From the NCBI GenBank assembly GCA_024803745.1, contig JANJXV010000024.1, positions 18,919,927-18,983,926 on the forward strand: DNA of 64,000 bases, in the 5' to 3' direction. The notes under the pieces were generated by a model. The model saw nothing but the letters and a program-made list of their open reading frames with translations, was not told the origin of the DNA and did no database searches. Shown here in pieces: positions 37,375-50,027 of the stretch. Made by a program: the position numbers and the translations under genes. Every line of letters begins with the position of its first letter. Positions within the stretch are counted from its first letter, which is position 1. This stretch comes from Megascapheus bottae (taxonomy: Eukaryota > Chordata > Mammalia > Rodentia > Geomyidae).

Positions 37375-37575
37375 ACCAGGCATAACGTGCTCACCAGTAA
37401 TATCAGCTATACGAGAGACTTAGGTAAGAAGATCGTGGTCTAAGGCCAGCCTGGGCAAAAATGTAAGACTGTATCTGAAAAGTAACTAAAGTTAAAAAAA
37501 AAAAAGAGGCCCTCAAGTGATAGAGTGCTTGCTAAGCAACCATAAGACTCTGGGTTCAAACCCAGTACCACTTAA
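37375..37575 (+). mobile_element. Diverged B1/tRNA dimeric SINE
   Basis: ccagcctgggcaaaaatgta belongs to the B1-like half. After an A12 linker, caagtgatagagtgcttgct and ctctgggttcaaacccagta form a rather intact A-box/B-box pair. Confidence 0.8.
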
Positions 37576-37589
37576 AATAAGAGTGATTT

Positions 37590-37685
37590 GGGGAGGAAAA
37601 AGGAAAGAGAAGAATGAGAAGGGAGAGAGGAAGTAAAGACGATGAGAAAAAGGGAGGAAGGAAAGGAAGGGAAAAAAAGAGAAAT
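37590..37685. repeat. GA-rich purine tract
   Basis: Imperfect GGAA/GAGA units after the SINE. Confidence 0.85.
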
Positions 37686-38383
37686 TTTGTGAAAGAAAGC
37701 CACCAACAACTATCTCTAAAGAAAAACATGCATTTTACTAAGTATAGGAGAAAGTCCAGAGATACAAAAGTGGATGAGTGGAGACAAGAGGTCTGAGGGC
37801 ATCTCAGAGTGATTCTGCACTCAAAGACGTGTGAACAAAACTCATGAATTACCATGTGAGCAGTAAAAGATGCCGAAAAACTAAAATCCTATCTTAAATA
37901 CAAAATCTGAGCAATCGGCCACGTCTGCTTGAAATGTGTGAGTAGAGTTGATGAACAGAGGTCAGCCAAGGAAAGACCAGGGCCTTCGTCCTATCACCTC
38001 TGAGTGTCTATCCTAGCTCTGCCATGCTTTATTCATTTTCTTGGCAAATTCTACCAGACTGATTGAGCGGGTACATGGACCCAGGCCATCAGGCCAAACT
38101 ATCCAAAAGACATAGATTGTTAAGTCAGTCCCACCAAACCTTAATTTTAACATAAGAACACTGAGCAGATGCTTGCCTTATAACACACTGGGATTTCTAA
38201 ATGGACAAGAATTAGGAATGGAGGCACAGGAAGTCAAATCTAGATACATAAATAAACCCTCTCTAATGTGGGCTCCTGAGAGCCTGTCCTGCTTGATGGG
38301 GTGTCATGGGGTCTCAGCCCTTGAGGTCCCCTAGAGAACTGGAGTCCAGTCAGACTCAGGGAAGGGGCAGCAGGATGTGGGAG
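37686..38383. other. Unassigned intronic sequence
   Basis: Nothing recognised. Confidence 0.5.
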
Positions 38384-38540
38384 CCAGTGATTCTCAAGCT
38401 TAGCACCATCAGGGATCGTCTGGGGATCTGTTGATGCTCACATCTAGACCTGGAAAGTCTGGAGGGCCCCAGGTTCTGCATGAGGAGCAAGCTCATTCAG
38501 GATGCCAATGCTGCCAGCTGGGGGTATACTCGATAGTGTA
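38384..38540 (+). repeat. Probable MER5-like (hAT-Charlie) fossil
   Basis: agtgattctcaagcttagca... gggatcgtctggggatctgt... ccaggttctgcatgaggagc follows the MER5 order. Confidence 0.55.
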
Positions 38541-38554
38541 ATGCTCTAAGTCAC

Positions 38555-38690
38555 CAGTAGTTCTCAACTCTGGTTCCATTTTGGAATTGCCAAGAAAATT
38601 ATTCAAAGTCCAGAGGCTTCTCCAGCCTCACCCTAAAACCAATTAAACCAGAATCCCAGGCACTAACAATTTTTAAGATTCTACGTAAAT
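38555..38690 (+). repeat. MER5-like fossil, second copy
   Basis: agtagttctcaactctggtt, ttggaattgccaag, aattaaaccagaatcccagg and caatttttaaga match MER5 landmarks in order. It lies in the same orientation 15 bases after the first. Confidence 0.65.
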
Positions 38691-39101
38691 ACAAGACTGA
38701 GTCATATGGCTCTGGTCTATGCGGGTATATCCAGTAGAATGTACAGAGCTCTGGTGGGTTACCTGGGAAACTCCATGGTGAAGTTGGCCAAGGAGGTGAC
38801 CAGCAGCCCAGCTGACAAGGCCTCACACTGGTGAGCTGAGGCCCTCAGCCTGAACCAACATAACGGGAAAGGAGGAAGGGGAGAGTTACTGATGCCCAGC
38901 TGACCCCAAGCACCTGCACATAGCAACCTAGTTTCACATCAGCTAACCTGCAAATCAACTTCCTAAAATAGGCAAAGTAGGATTTCTTGGTGGAGGCTGC
39001 AGAACTGGTGGTGGTGGTATTTCAACCAGGAGAGTGAGGGACAAGGAAAGGCAAACCAGGAAACAAATTTTCCACCAGCCACTAATAAAAATCCTCACTG
39101 G
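38691..39101. other. Unassigned intronic sequence
   Basis: Nothing recognised. Confidence 0.5.
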
Positions 39102-39541
39102 AGCCAGGCACCAGTGGCTCAGGCCTGTTAACCCTACTTACTCAGGAGGTTGAGATCTGAGGATCGTGGTTCAAGGCCAACCTGAGTAAGAAAGTCCCTG
39201 AGACTCTTGTTCTTTTTTTTTTTTTTTTGAGTCTGTCCTAGGATCTGAACTCAGGACCTGGGCACTGCCCCTGAGCTTTTGTGCTCAAGGCTACAGCTCT
39301 ACCATTTGAGCTATGGCTCTACTTCTGGATACTTAGTGTCTAATTGGAGACACAAGTTTTATACACTTTTTACATGTGAGCCAGCAATGCCCAGCTTTGA
39401 CTCTTAACTCCAATAAACTACCAAAAACCCAGAAGTGGAGCTGTTGTTCAAGTGGTAGAATGCTCTGTTCACCTTGAGTAAAAAAGTTAGGGACCATGAC
39501 TAGGTCCTGAATTCAAACTCCAGCACCACCACCAACCAAAA
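39102..39541 (+). mobile_element. Dimeric SINE split by another SINE
   Basis: Left part 39102-39208 (gccaggcaccagtggctcag... gagactctt); right part 39399-39541 resumes with gactcttaactccaat and the tRNA-like half. Removing 39209-39398 and one gactctt restores a normal element. Confidence 0.9.
39209..39398 (-). mobile_element. SINE inserted antisense in the preceding SINE
   Basis: Reversed poly-A (16 T), the reversed tRNA-like half, then a shortened reversed 7SL half ending gccagcaatgcccagc. Flanked by gactctt at 39202-39208 and 39399-39405. Confidence 0.9.
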
Positions 39542-40984
39542 TGCCCTCATTGACTTCTATGAATGACTAATACTTCTCTTCACTCTTCCACGTTTATTCA
39601 TATGTCATCCCTGGTATTCCACAAAGGTCTCCTCCTCTATCCCCCAACTGCTCCATATATTTGCAAAGTCAACCATGCAGTTTTCGTATGTTGGAGTGAA
39701 ATCATCTCAAAGACTGCTCATGATGCACAGCTGCAGAAGGCCATCTGGACCCCACATCCTTCTAAGCATGCAGGAGAACCTAAGAATGGGCTCCAAACCC
39801 TAAGTTCAGGGCTGAACAAAAGTGCTGGGAGTAGCTCATAGAAAATGGGAAAAGTTGACATGGAAGAAAGAGGAATGCAGAGTACACACAAAGGAAAAAA
39901 GAGGCAGGAAGGAGAAGAGAAAAGGAGGTGAGGCAGAGAAAGAGCAGTGGGGCAGTGGTCAATGTCTCTTCATCCTCCAAGGACTAGGACTGTGCTGAGA
40001 CTTCAGGAGCGACCCAACCCTCAGCTAGGACCAGATTCTGCCAGTCTGTGCTCTTGAAACTTAATTCCTGTTGCCAGGTTTTCAAAAAGGATTACATGAT
40101 TAAAGGAAACATATAATAGGAGGTCAAATAAAATCCAAAATGGGTGTAGAAAAGGATAAGCAATGTGAGAGGACCAGGAAATAGAGAAGGGAAAAACAAA
40201 GAGGCTGAAAAATACTCCCATCCACAAAGGATTCACCTAGGGAAAAAATATTACAGAATGCAAATGTGTAGGCAGAGGTCCATCCTTGACCTCCAAATCA
40301 GTGAGCCTAGAGGAGCCACCTAACCAGGATGAGCAAGCAGGTGGACACGTGGCCATGTAACTCTGAATGACCATGTCACCAGAAAGCACCATGGAACACC
40401 AGACACGACAGTTTCAGTGTTTATCTTCTCTGAGTCAGAATCATGAGAATGCTAGGAGATGGTTTTACTATAGCAAGATGCTTTTCTGTTTTATGATGCA
40501 AGATGGTCACTCCTTTCATTTGGTCTCAGATTTTAAAAAGTTGTTCCAGAGTGGGGGTAAAAAAAAAAAGAAGCCAATACAGAGATGTATAACTGATGAA
40601 AGGCTTTCATTCTTGGGAGATCAGTGTACTTGACAATAATCAACGCCTAAGTAAGGGCCAACAGCAAGATGGAGCAAGGCTTCTCTAGAATGTTCTAAAA
40701 AGACAGAGCAACATCACAGGAGGCCACCCATGCATACAGAGGGCCATGGTGACCCTCCCTGTAAAATCTGCAGGGGACTAGCTTTTAACATTGCTTTTAA
40801 TAATGTGACAAAGGATGTATACACAATATCCTAAAGAATGGTTCTAGAAGTTCTCAGACCCATCCAAATCGTTTATGAGCTCCACTCTAGGGTTTTAACT
40901 CCCACAGGTTTCTTCTAGTAGAAAGCACACCGGCCTGAACACCACGTGGGAGCCATATGAAACTCTAGAGAAGTCCCAGCCTTA
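39542..40984. other. Unassigned intronic sequence
   Basis: Nothing recognised. Confidence 0.5.
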
Positions 40985-41237
40985 CGGACTGAATTTTGTC
41001 CCACGTTATTTCATATGCTGAGGCCCTGTATGGGATAACTTAGAGGACATGGTGTTGTAGGGGTCCTCCTCTTGTGATAGGTGGCTACCTACATGCCAGA
41101 AAGCAGGCACTTACCAAGCACAGACCTGGAAGGCAGCTTGATTTTGAATTTCCCAGCTTCCAGAACTACAAAGGGCCAGTTGTCTAAGCTACCTATTCTG
41201 TGATGTTTTGTTACAGCAGCTGAGCAGACTAATACAC
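40985..41237 (+). mobile_element. MLT1-type LTR (ERVL-MaLR fossil)
   Basis: ggactgaattttgtcccacg, atttcatatgctgaggccct, ttcccagcttccagaactac, tttgttacagcagctgagca and gactaatacac are MLT1 landmarks in order. Only the LTR is present, with an internal deletion; no coding part. Confidence 0.8.
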
Positions 41238-42699
41238 ACAGAGACAGTCAATGTCAGAACACAGTGCACCTAGGTCTAGGAGAATCTGAGATACCAGGCA
41301 TTGCCTCATTCAGGACATGATGCTAATATAAGGCCAAAGAATGTCCCTTTAGCACTATTTGGCACATGATAGGAGATAGGCGGGCACTCAAGTGAAGTCA
41401 TTAACATGGAAAACTCGAGATGAGGAAGAGGAAGAATGAAAGGGAAGATTCATAGGGAATGCTGGTACAGGAGCTTTGGTGTTTTTCACAGGTCCCCAAT
41501 AAACCTGGCTACCCCAGTTCTCACCCTGAGCAGCATCCACAGGCCTCAGCACTGCTGATAGCTCTCCTAGAGCAACAACACCAGACTCTGGCCTGGTTGT
41601 TCAACTGCTCCAACCAGGCCAAGCTGTTTCCTGTCAAATCAGTGGGAGTTTTTTGTTGTTGTTGCTGTTGTTTTTATTCAAATCATACATCTTTACCAAT
41701 CTCTGGTCATGGTCCATTTTCTCCAAGCACCAGTCTGGCTCTGCTACCTGGATTCCCATGGACTTTCTTCATAATTCACAGACATCTCTGTCACTGTGGG
41801 CCATGTGAGCATGCGTGGCTCAGGGGCAGGGCTGACACTTCCTTAGCCTTTACAATCATTCCAAGAGGCCAGGTTCCAGGTCTTGTATTCCGAGACAGCC
41901 CAGGAATTATTGTTGGCCAGCTACTTTTCCTGAGAGAGCATAGTCAGGCTTTTGATTCCCGTAATACATTTGGCCTGTTCCCTGCCAATCTCCTCCCCTG
42001 CAAAAGGGATTTCACAGCCCCCTCACATTCCAGACACCACTGACTGACCAGGCCATGAGAAGCCCAGCCTATGCGGGTAAGAAGTGCACCTGAACATTCT
42101 GGTCTACTGACCAGATGGAGAAGGAAGGCAGGTCCTTCTCTTATCTGTGCATTAAAGGGATAGTGCTCACACATCCCCATTATGCCAACAAGTGAAGAAG
42201 TTTGGGGAGATGTTACCCTGAGGTGTGATGGCAGACATGGCTTGGCCACTCAACCAGCCACCCTGCCCTTCCTTTTGATGATCAGGCTGATCAATTCTCT
42301 CATGGTGGGACAGTCTCCAACTGAAATATACACTGCCTTTCTGGCCTGCCTTGAAGGTAGAATGGCCACTGAAATCTAATAGGAATTCTGCTGGAGGTGG
42401 CCCAGAAAATCTTGCCTTTGTTAAGCACTATCCCTTCCTGCCTGACTCATTTTCTTCTTCCAGCAGAGGTGATGATAACCTGGAGGTGAAGTATCTATCC
42501 TGTACTTGGGAGGAAAAGGTGCTAAAGATGGCAGAATGCAGAGTCAGGAAATCCTGGGCCGGATTAGAGGTAGCCAATTACCAAAGCACTCATGGAGTGT
42601 GTTGTTAAATGAGCGTGCTTTTAAGCCAAATGACATATGCTTTCAATTTTCATATTTTTGTTCTTCTGGTTATTTCTCTTTCTACTGTTTTTATTGTTC
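41238..42699. other. Unassigned intronic sequence with the longest ATG frame in the window
   Basis: An ATG frame of 194 codons runs 41459-42043 on the plus strand across a (GTT)n at 41650-41675, which gives a Cys run. It matches no family I know and is probably chance. Confidence 0.45.
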
Positions 42700-42810
42700 T
42701 AAAAGCAAATCTAGGGTGGCAGTGATCGAAATGTACTCATAAGGTGACTTGTAGAGTTGAAACCCCTTTGTACAACTACTTAAAGATAATTATGTGAATA
42801 AAAAAAGGTA
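42700..42810 (+). mobile_element. Repeat family U copy, clearest 3' end
   Basis: gtactcataaggtgacttgt, then gttgaaacccctttgtacaa and ctacttaaagataattatgt, then an A-rich tail. It served as the reference for the other copies. Confidence 0.6.
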
Positions 42811-43899
42811 AATTTGGCTCTCAAAAGGGCAACAAGAGTCAGAGCAGAATTGATTTATCAGGACTTTATTTTTTCAGTTGGAAAATATCAAAGAATAAAC
42901 TTCTTCATAGCAGGTGTTTTCATTCTAGCAAAGGATTAAAAGCATCAAAATGCCTCCAAAATCACCAAATGTTTTAGAGATTATGCTGAAGAGAGATAGA
43001 CCTTCCAGGGAAATTGTCAAAACTTGTTAGCCTCTGTCACTAAGGGTTTATTCTCTTTTCCATTGTCCCATTAGCAGCAAGGATAGTTTTGTTCAAAGTA
43101 AAAACTCATAAATTCCAGGGGAAATGGAGACTGGATTCTGCCAGCTTCCTCCCAAAGCCAAGCTACACTGGCTAAAGCCATAAGATATTGTGGAATACGA
43201 CAGAACCTCTATAAACATGTTAGATAGGATGCTGATAAGGTAAGAGGAAGAAAAGTACAAAGACCACTGCCTCTCAGGAAGGAAGGACTCTAGAGTCCCT
43301 CTCATAGAACTCTACTTCCATTAACTTTTTTGTGAAGTGCAAGGATAGCTGAAGTGTAAGGTCACTATCACAGGAGGCAATGTGACTTCAATGCCTTCAC
43401 AACATGGCTTCTCAAAAGTACTTCAGAAGCAGAGGATAGGAACAGAAAGGGTCACCCAGAGAGAGAAGCCATCAGCTATTCCTTAATTCTGATGCCTAAT
43501 TGCTTTCGTTGGGTTAGATTCCTAAACAGATCACAATTGGCCCTGGGAAAGCTATTTATATTAGATAGAACAATGTCAATAATCTCAATGTCCAGTAATA
43601 AATCATTGTTTCATGGGCTAGCAGGGACACAGGATGAGTACCCCTGCTTGTGCTCTCTTATAACTCAAACAATGTTAACACCTGCTGCCATCGTTTGTCC
43701 AACAATACTGATGAAGATTTTCAGTTTCCCAGAAGCAGATGCCTGAAAACTTGAAGTGTGAATTGGGCATGCAAATCAGAATCTAACTTTGAGACTAACG
43801 GGATTCTGAAAGGAGTCAAAGAAACTTCTGGGTTCTTTGTTCCCTTAAACGTCACCACTTGTAAGCCACCATAATTCAGAGGGCTTATTCTATTTATTA

Positions 43900-43900
<1 letters not shown>
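42811..43900. other. Unassigned intronic sequence
   Basis: Nothing recognised. Confidence 0.5.

Positions 43901-43936
<36 letters not shown>
43901..43936. repeat. (TG)n microsatellite
   Basis: About 18 TG units leading into mixed CA/TG alternation up to 43970. Confidence 0.95.
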
Positions 43937-43937
<1 letters not shown>

Positions 43938-43969
43938 ACGTGCATGCACACACGCATATATGTGTATGT

Positions 43970-44207
43970 GCTGGCATACCAATCCAGGGGCTTGAACTCA
44001 GTCTGGGAGCTGTCTCTCAGCTTTTGTACTCTAACCACTAACACTCTACCACTTGAAGTGAAGCTTCATTTCTAGCTTTTTGGTGGTTAATTGGAGTTAA
44101 GAGTCTCACAAATTTTCCTTCCTGGTCTGGCTTTGAAACACAATCCTCAGATCTCAGCCTCGTAAGTACCTAGGATTACAAGTATGAGGCACCAGCACCC
44201 AGCTTAC
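43970..44207 (-). mobile_element. Dimeric SINE, antisense
   Basis: ggggcttgaactcagtctgg... ctttttggtggttaattgga... cacaatcctcagatctcagc... ggcaccagcacccagct: full reversed order; (TG)n is its reversed tail. Confidence 0.9.
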
Positions 44208-45707
44208 TGAATTCAAAATCCACAAGGACTTTCTAAATCTCTTTAATTATTGAGGTTAAAAAAATGTCGGAAAGGGACTTCACCTTTCCTAAGCAGGACT
44301 TTGGTAACTGGCACAGCAATACTGCCTATGTCCATCATATCTTTCATTCTCTAATACACCCTTGTGAAACAGCTTGAGAAGACACTCAGAGCAGATAAAG
44401 CCAGGATCAGAGTGTGAGCCCAGATTCACTCGTGTACACATTCATTCACTCATCAAACACTACTGGATTCGGAACATGTGCCTGACCCTATTGGGGTCCT
44501 AGCAGTGGTTAAGAGATGCTTTCACAAGTGTGTCATCGCACAGCAGCTTCCATGTCACTGAGAACTGGGAACCTTTTGATAGTAGAAGCTGTGTCCACAC
44601 ACGGTGTCCAGGGCTCAGTTCCACCTGCTGTGATGCTCCTTGGCAGTTATTTCAAGGCACCATTTTGGATACCATCATTTACCTACCGCATCAACAGACC
44701 TTACTTGTTTTGGGCTATACAAAGTTGTGCAGGCTTCACACCCCTTCCCAGTGCTTGAGTGATTAGCAGACAAGAACTCATGCAGAATCTCATACCACAC
44801 ACAGGAAGCAATGGCAGAAAAAAGCCAAAGTCCACCAAACTCAGTCCCTTTAACCACCCACCTCTCCTGGGTTTGTTTCCTCCTCTAAGTCAGGGTTTAA
44901 ATCCAAGACAACACTGGCTTTCACATCATCTGAAGAACACCTTGTTCTTTCCCCAAAAGATTTTTCTGGCAAGAACTTTTCTGTCTCTCTTTCTCGCTGC
45001 ACAAGTAAAACACATATCTCAGGATTATCAGGGTCACTGAGTGTCTTTAGATAGAAGGTGATATTCTGAGCCTAAGATAGGGCACGTCTGTCTCCACTGT
45101 TTGGTCTTGGTCTCATGGACCAGGGATATACCATGAGCCCTTCAAATATGGGTCATGAGCTACAGAATGTTCTAGACAGAAACCTTGTAGAGCCAAGGGA
45201 AAAATAACGATAGTAATAACAGGAAGTAGCTCTGAAATGAATTCCATTTCAGGATAGAAAGTTAAAAGTCACTACTCCAAAACAGAGTATTTAATTACAA
45301 AACACAGTATTCCCCCCTCCCTCCTCCACAAAGGAGAGTGTCCAGAGGCTAAGTCATCTGGAAGTGGAAACGGAGTAAATATTCTAACTTCTCAGTGGTC
45401 TTCCATGGGAACACCTGAGTGTTTTCAGCAAGCTTTTCTTACCACACAGCCAAAGCAGCATGCACACTCAGACAGGTAGAAAGACTCCAGTGCTGACTAC
45501 AATACAAAGCTTTGTGCGAATAAAATTTAAAAACAAAGCGAAAATTGAAAGCTGCCATAGTTACCCTAGGTTAAGAATCCATACCCCAGAAGCCTATAGC
45601 GGTGGATTCTTGATTGAGACCAGGAAGCTGTGTGTGATGAGCAGCCCGGCCTATGGGAATCATGCTTGCTGCTCAATTGTGCAGCACCTAACGCTGCTTT
45701 AAAAAGT
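44208..45707. other. Unassigned intronic sequence
   Basis: 44340-44420 is faintly MIR-like; nothing else is recognised. Confidence 0.45.
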
Positions 45708-47003
45708 GAACTCTGAAGTGGCTCATGCCGGTAATCACAGCTACTCAGGAATGTTAGATCTAAGGATGGAAAGTCCATGAGATTCTTTTATCTCCAATTA
45801 ATCATAGAAAAAGCCAGGAAGTGCTGTGACTCAACTGGTAGATAGAGCATTAGCTTTGTGGGAAAAGGAGCTCAGGCTTCTGTATGGCAAAGGACATAGC
45901 TAGCAAACTAACTAGAAAGCCTACAGAGAAGATCTTCACTAACCATACAAAGGACAAAGGCCTCATATCTAAAATGTATTAACAGCTCAAAAAATTGAAT
46001 CAATCCAAAACTAATGCAAATCAAAACAACTCTAAGATTACACCTCACTCCAGTTAGAATGGCCAGGATCAGGAAAACGAATAATAACAGATGCTGGAGG
46101 GGATGTGGCCAGGAGGGATCACTACTACACTGTTGGTGGGAGTGCAAACTCATTCAACCACTATGGAAAGCAGTATGGCAGTTCCTCAAAAGTCTAAACA
46201 TAGAGCTCCCCTGTGACCCAGCAATCCCACTACTTGGCATTTACCCAATCGTCCAGAAACAAGGACATACTAAGTCCACTAGCACTATTTACCATACCAA
46301 AGATATGGAACCAACCCAGATGCCCCTCAGTTGATGAGTGGATCAACAAGATGTGGTATTTATACACAATGGAATTCTATGCTGCTGTAAGAAAGAACAT
46401 CGCCCCATTTGTAAGGAAATGGAAAGACTAAGAAAAAAAATCATATTAAGTGAAATAAGCCAGACTCAAAGGAACATAGGCTCAATGGTTTCCCTCATTT
46501 GTCATAATCAGTAGAAACCTTGGGCTCTCCTAGCAGAGATTTACAATAGAACAAAACCTAGATACATAAGGCCATATAGTATGAAGCTAAATGAAAGGAC
46601 CTCAGGATATAAAAACAAAAGCCATATAATGAGCGATTGTTTTCCTTAATGTACTATGTTATCTCTTATCTCTTTTGCTGTCCCTTGGTTATCTCATATT
46701 GGTACAGTATTTCACCTTGTTATCTGATATATTGGATATATGATTATTTGGTTATTTGAAATAGGATAGGGATGGGGGAAAAACAAGATGGGGGCAGGGG
46801 TGGGGGGAGGGAAATGGGGACCAAGACATGAGAAAGGGTATCAATGTTTGTGAAGTAATGCATCTTCTATCAGATTAATATAATGTAACCCTTCTATTAA
46901 TTACAATCAAAAAATATATGGGAAAAAAAGGAGCTCAGGGACAACACCTAAGGCCAGAGTTCAAGCCCCAGCACTAACAGCAACAACAACAACAACAACA
47001 ACG
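45708..47003 (+). mobile_element. Dimeric SINE split by an L1
   Basis: Left part 45708-45876 ends inside the tRNA-like half at gagctcagg; right part 46926-47003 repeats that end and finishes with gttcaagccccagcac and a (CAA)n tail. It was complete before the L1 came in. Confidence 0.93.
45877..46925 (+). mobile_element. 5'-truncated L1 inserted in a SINE
   Basis: 1049 bases: degraded ORF2 3' end, 3' UTR and A-rich end. A perfect 14-base target-site duplication, AAAAGGAGCTCAGG, lies at 45863-45876 and 46926-46939. ORF2 frames are broken by several stops. It shares close wording with 11432-12104, suggesting one subfamily. Confidence 0.97.
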
Positions 47004-47077
47004 AAAACATGAAACTTCACTATTTAGGAAAAGCTTTTACCATAGGTGTGTCAAACGTCAAAGACATTTTCCTTTTT

Positions 47078-47216
47078 GTTTTTCTTTTCCTTTTGAGACA
47101 GGCTGATGCCAGACAACCCAACCTGCTTAGAAATCCTGTTCTTCCTGCCCAGGGTTCTTCTAGCCTTTGGGTTGCTAGGATTTCAGGTGTGTGCTCCATA
47201 CCCAGCAAATAAGACT
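47078..47216 (-). mobile_element. B1-like SINE monomer, antisense
   Basis: ttttgagacaggctgatgcc... gttcttcctgcccagggttc... tgctaggatttcaggtgtgt is the reversed B1 order. Confidence 0.8.
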
Positions 47217-49574
47217 TTTCTTGCAGATAAAGTACAAGAAAGAGTCATCTGTTTCTATGAAGCCTCAAAAATCCACCCACCCATAGCAATGCCTCTGAAA
47301 TGAATTTCAAACTGCTCCAAAGAGCCTGTTTTGCTGGAGATCATCATGAAAATTTTTCCTTCCTTTCTGTGTGTAGGCCTTAGGAGCTTTTCTTCCCATC
47401 CCTATTCTTCCTGGTTGTGGGCAGTAGATAGCCATGGAAGGAACAGGGCAGACTAGAGAAAGCTGTGTTAGGGTCTAAGGAGAAGAGCTGTGGGATGTGG
47501 CTGCCCCAGCCTTTCCTAAAACCAAAGCATTTTCTTTGATGCCAGTCATCTATTTTAATGTTCCTCTTACGGCTCAGATCCCTATTACAAAGTCATGTGT
47601 CCTTACCTTCCCCTGCTATTATTTCATACAAAACTGAGCCAATAACTGGGTTTATTTTTATTTGGTTTTATTTACCATTTGAATATTGCCAATGCTCTGT
47701 GACCAACCTTATTGTTGGCATTTTCTCAATGGAAGATTCAGAAGTCAAAGAAAACCATTTCAACTTGATAGGTCCGAGTCTGTGGTCATGTTTTTGGACA
47801 CCCCAAAGCCTAGGAACCCCAGAAGGACACATGCAGAGTCCTCCTTGCCAACTGGGAGGCCATTCTGGGACAGATGGGCTCAACCTGGCTAGAACAAAAA
47901 AAAAAAAAAAAAGAAGAAGAGATGGTTATAAAATCACAGAAGCATCAGGGCCATTTCCAAGGCCAAGTTCTAGGAACTGATATTTGCCTTGATAGAAAAA
48001 CAAAGCAGCGCTATGTGTGCTGGATATGTTGTCTGTCTACTGTCAGTTCCTACCTTCCTGCAATTTATATTCTCACCTGGACATGCCTCTCCTTCCTGGG
48101 CAGGGCATCATAGCTCAGACTCTAGAAAAGAGCCATGGCTGCCTGGGAGAGCATGTGCATATGAGCCCTTCAAGTCCTCAGTGGTCAGCTAATGCTCTCT
48201 CAAGCATCTCTCCCCTGTTTTGGAGCAATCTGTCATGGAATTTTCCTGGCTTTCTCTGGCTTTTTCTAATGATTGTGCCTTCTACCCACCAACACCCACC
48301 CCCAATCCCCAACTCCATGCTTAGCCTTTGCCTTCCACTCCTCCCTTCTAATACCCAAATCTACACCCAAATCCAGACCTGCCTCCAGAACTCCAGCCCC
48401 AAGTCTCCAGATGTTTTAATAATCAGCATGGTTCCTACATGTCCTGAAAACATGTCCATGTCTGACCTGGAGCTCACTATTTTCTCCACCAAACTCATTT
48501 GCTCTCCAAAAATTTCTGTACTAGGTCAATGACAACAGAGCTTGCCTAGTCAGAAAACAAGAAGTCTCCCAAATCGCACTCTGGTCACCAAGTCTGCAGG
48601 GCTCACTTCTAAAGCACCTGTTCCTCCCTAAAGAAATCGCAGGGCATCATGGGGTCTTATTCCACTGCATGGGTGAACTGGAGAGCTAGCAGGACATCTT
48701 GCCAATACCATCTCTATACCACCACCTTCTCCACGTAACTACTTGCTAAAGGACATCTCTTGGTTTTACTGTCATTAGAAGTCTCTCACTCTTCGGCCTA
48801 CAAAACAATGTGTAAATCGTTCACCCAAAATACAAGCTTTTCATGACCTATGTCTCCTAATTCTCCCCCTAAGCCCCAGCTGGAGGACTCCTACTGCACA
48901 TCACCTTCTCATATGGTGTTCCCCAACTCCACATGCCCCTTAGATGTGCCACTTCAGTCTCCAACTCCAATTACAGAACAAAAACCAGGGATTTAATGGC
49001 CTCTGAATCACAAGGTGGGAGTTATGCCTGCCTAGAGCGTGCATGAAAGTAGTTCAGCAAAGTTCCTGGAATTGGAGGGTGAACCCATGGTGTGAGAATT
49101 TTCCCCAAGATGTACAGACCACAAGTGAGAGAAAGAAGACTTAATGGCTGAACCTTTCAAAGGCTTGGATGGGTAACCCTGGATTAAATTTCTGTGGAGC
49201 ACAACTGGCCAGTGAAGAAGCACTTTCACCCCAAATCTTATTTCCTCCTAGTTTTCTAAAAAGCCTATCTATCTGAATCCAGCAAGCTCTCTCTCAGCCA
49301 AAAGGAATTTCCCCTTACACAAAAACTATTCAGACATTTCCAAGATATGAAATGTGAAAAACCAGGATTTTCCATTCAGACAACTAGGAAAGTGTTTGTG
49401 GATTTTTTTTTTCCTCCAAACTCCTCTTACGTGCCAAAAAGTCTAAAAAGGTTATTCTTTTAAAAAAAAAAAAGAAGTTTCCTACTTCTGTTTTTTTTTC
49501 TTTTTTGAATTTTGTCTGGGTTTTATTTCAACAAGGTTTTAAATCAAAAAGTAAAGATTGGCAAGGATAAAACT
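47217..49574. other. Unassigned intronic sequence
   Basis: Holds a poly-A at 47897-47913; otherwise nothing recognised. A 171-codon frame at 48017-48532 has no familiar content. Confidence 0.5.
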
Positions 49575-49685
49575 GGCAGGAGTGGGGGATTGGGAAATGT
49601 AATCCCAGCACTGGGGGTTGGGGGAGCAATCCAGGAGTTGGAGGTCAGCCTCCTCCACAGCATACCAAAACCCTGTGGAGAGGGA
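49575..49685 (+). mobile_element. Diverged B1-like SINE
   Basis: aatgtaatcccagcactggg... gagcaatccaggagttggag... gcataccaaaaccctgt keeps the B1 order. Confidence 0.7.
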
Positions 49686-50027
49686 GGGAGTGGGGAAGGA
49701 GGCAGGAACAGGACAGCTGCAATTGAGTAGTCTAAATGAGACACACAATCTACTAGGTGACTGGTGTTGTGGTTGTAAAAAGCCAAATTTTAAACATGGG
49801 AAACATCCAGTGGTAGGAGCACAATGCAAATGAGATTTGGGGACCAGGTAAAACAAATGTATAATTGTATAACTGGTTAGATAAACTGAGACCTAGATTA
49901 TGAACTAAACTGCACTGCACTGAGTTCACAATGCTTTATCCCCCAATGAAAAACCTTCTTTGAAGAGGTTCCACCTATGTGTCTAAATAAAAAGGAAGAT
50001 AATTCAGAATAACCCATTTAAAATTTT

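Noticed and set aside
37500..37560. tRNA gene
   Set aside because: A- and B-box-like sequences belong to SINE right halves and ID units; no cloverleaf with a complete acceptor stem is present.
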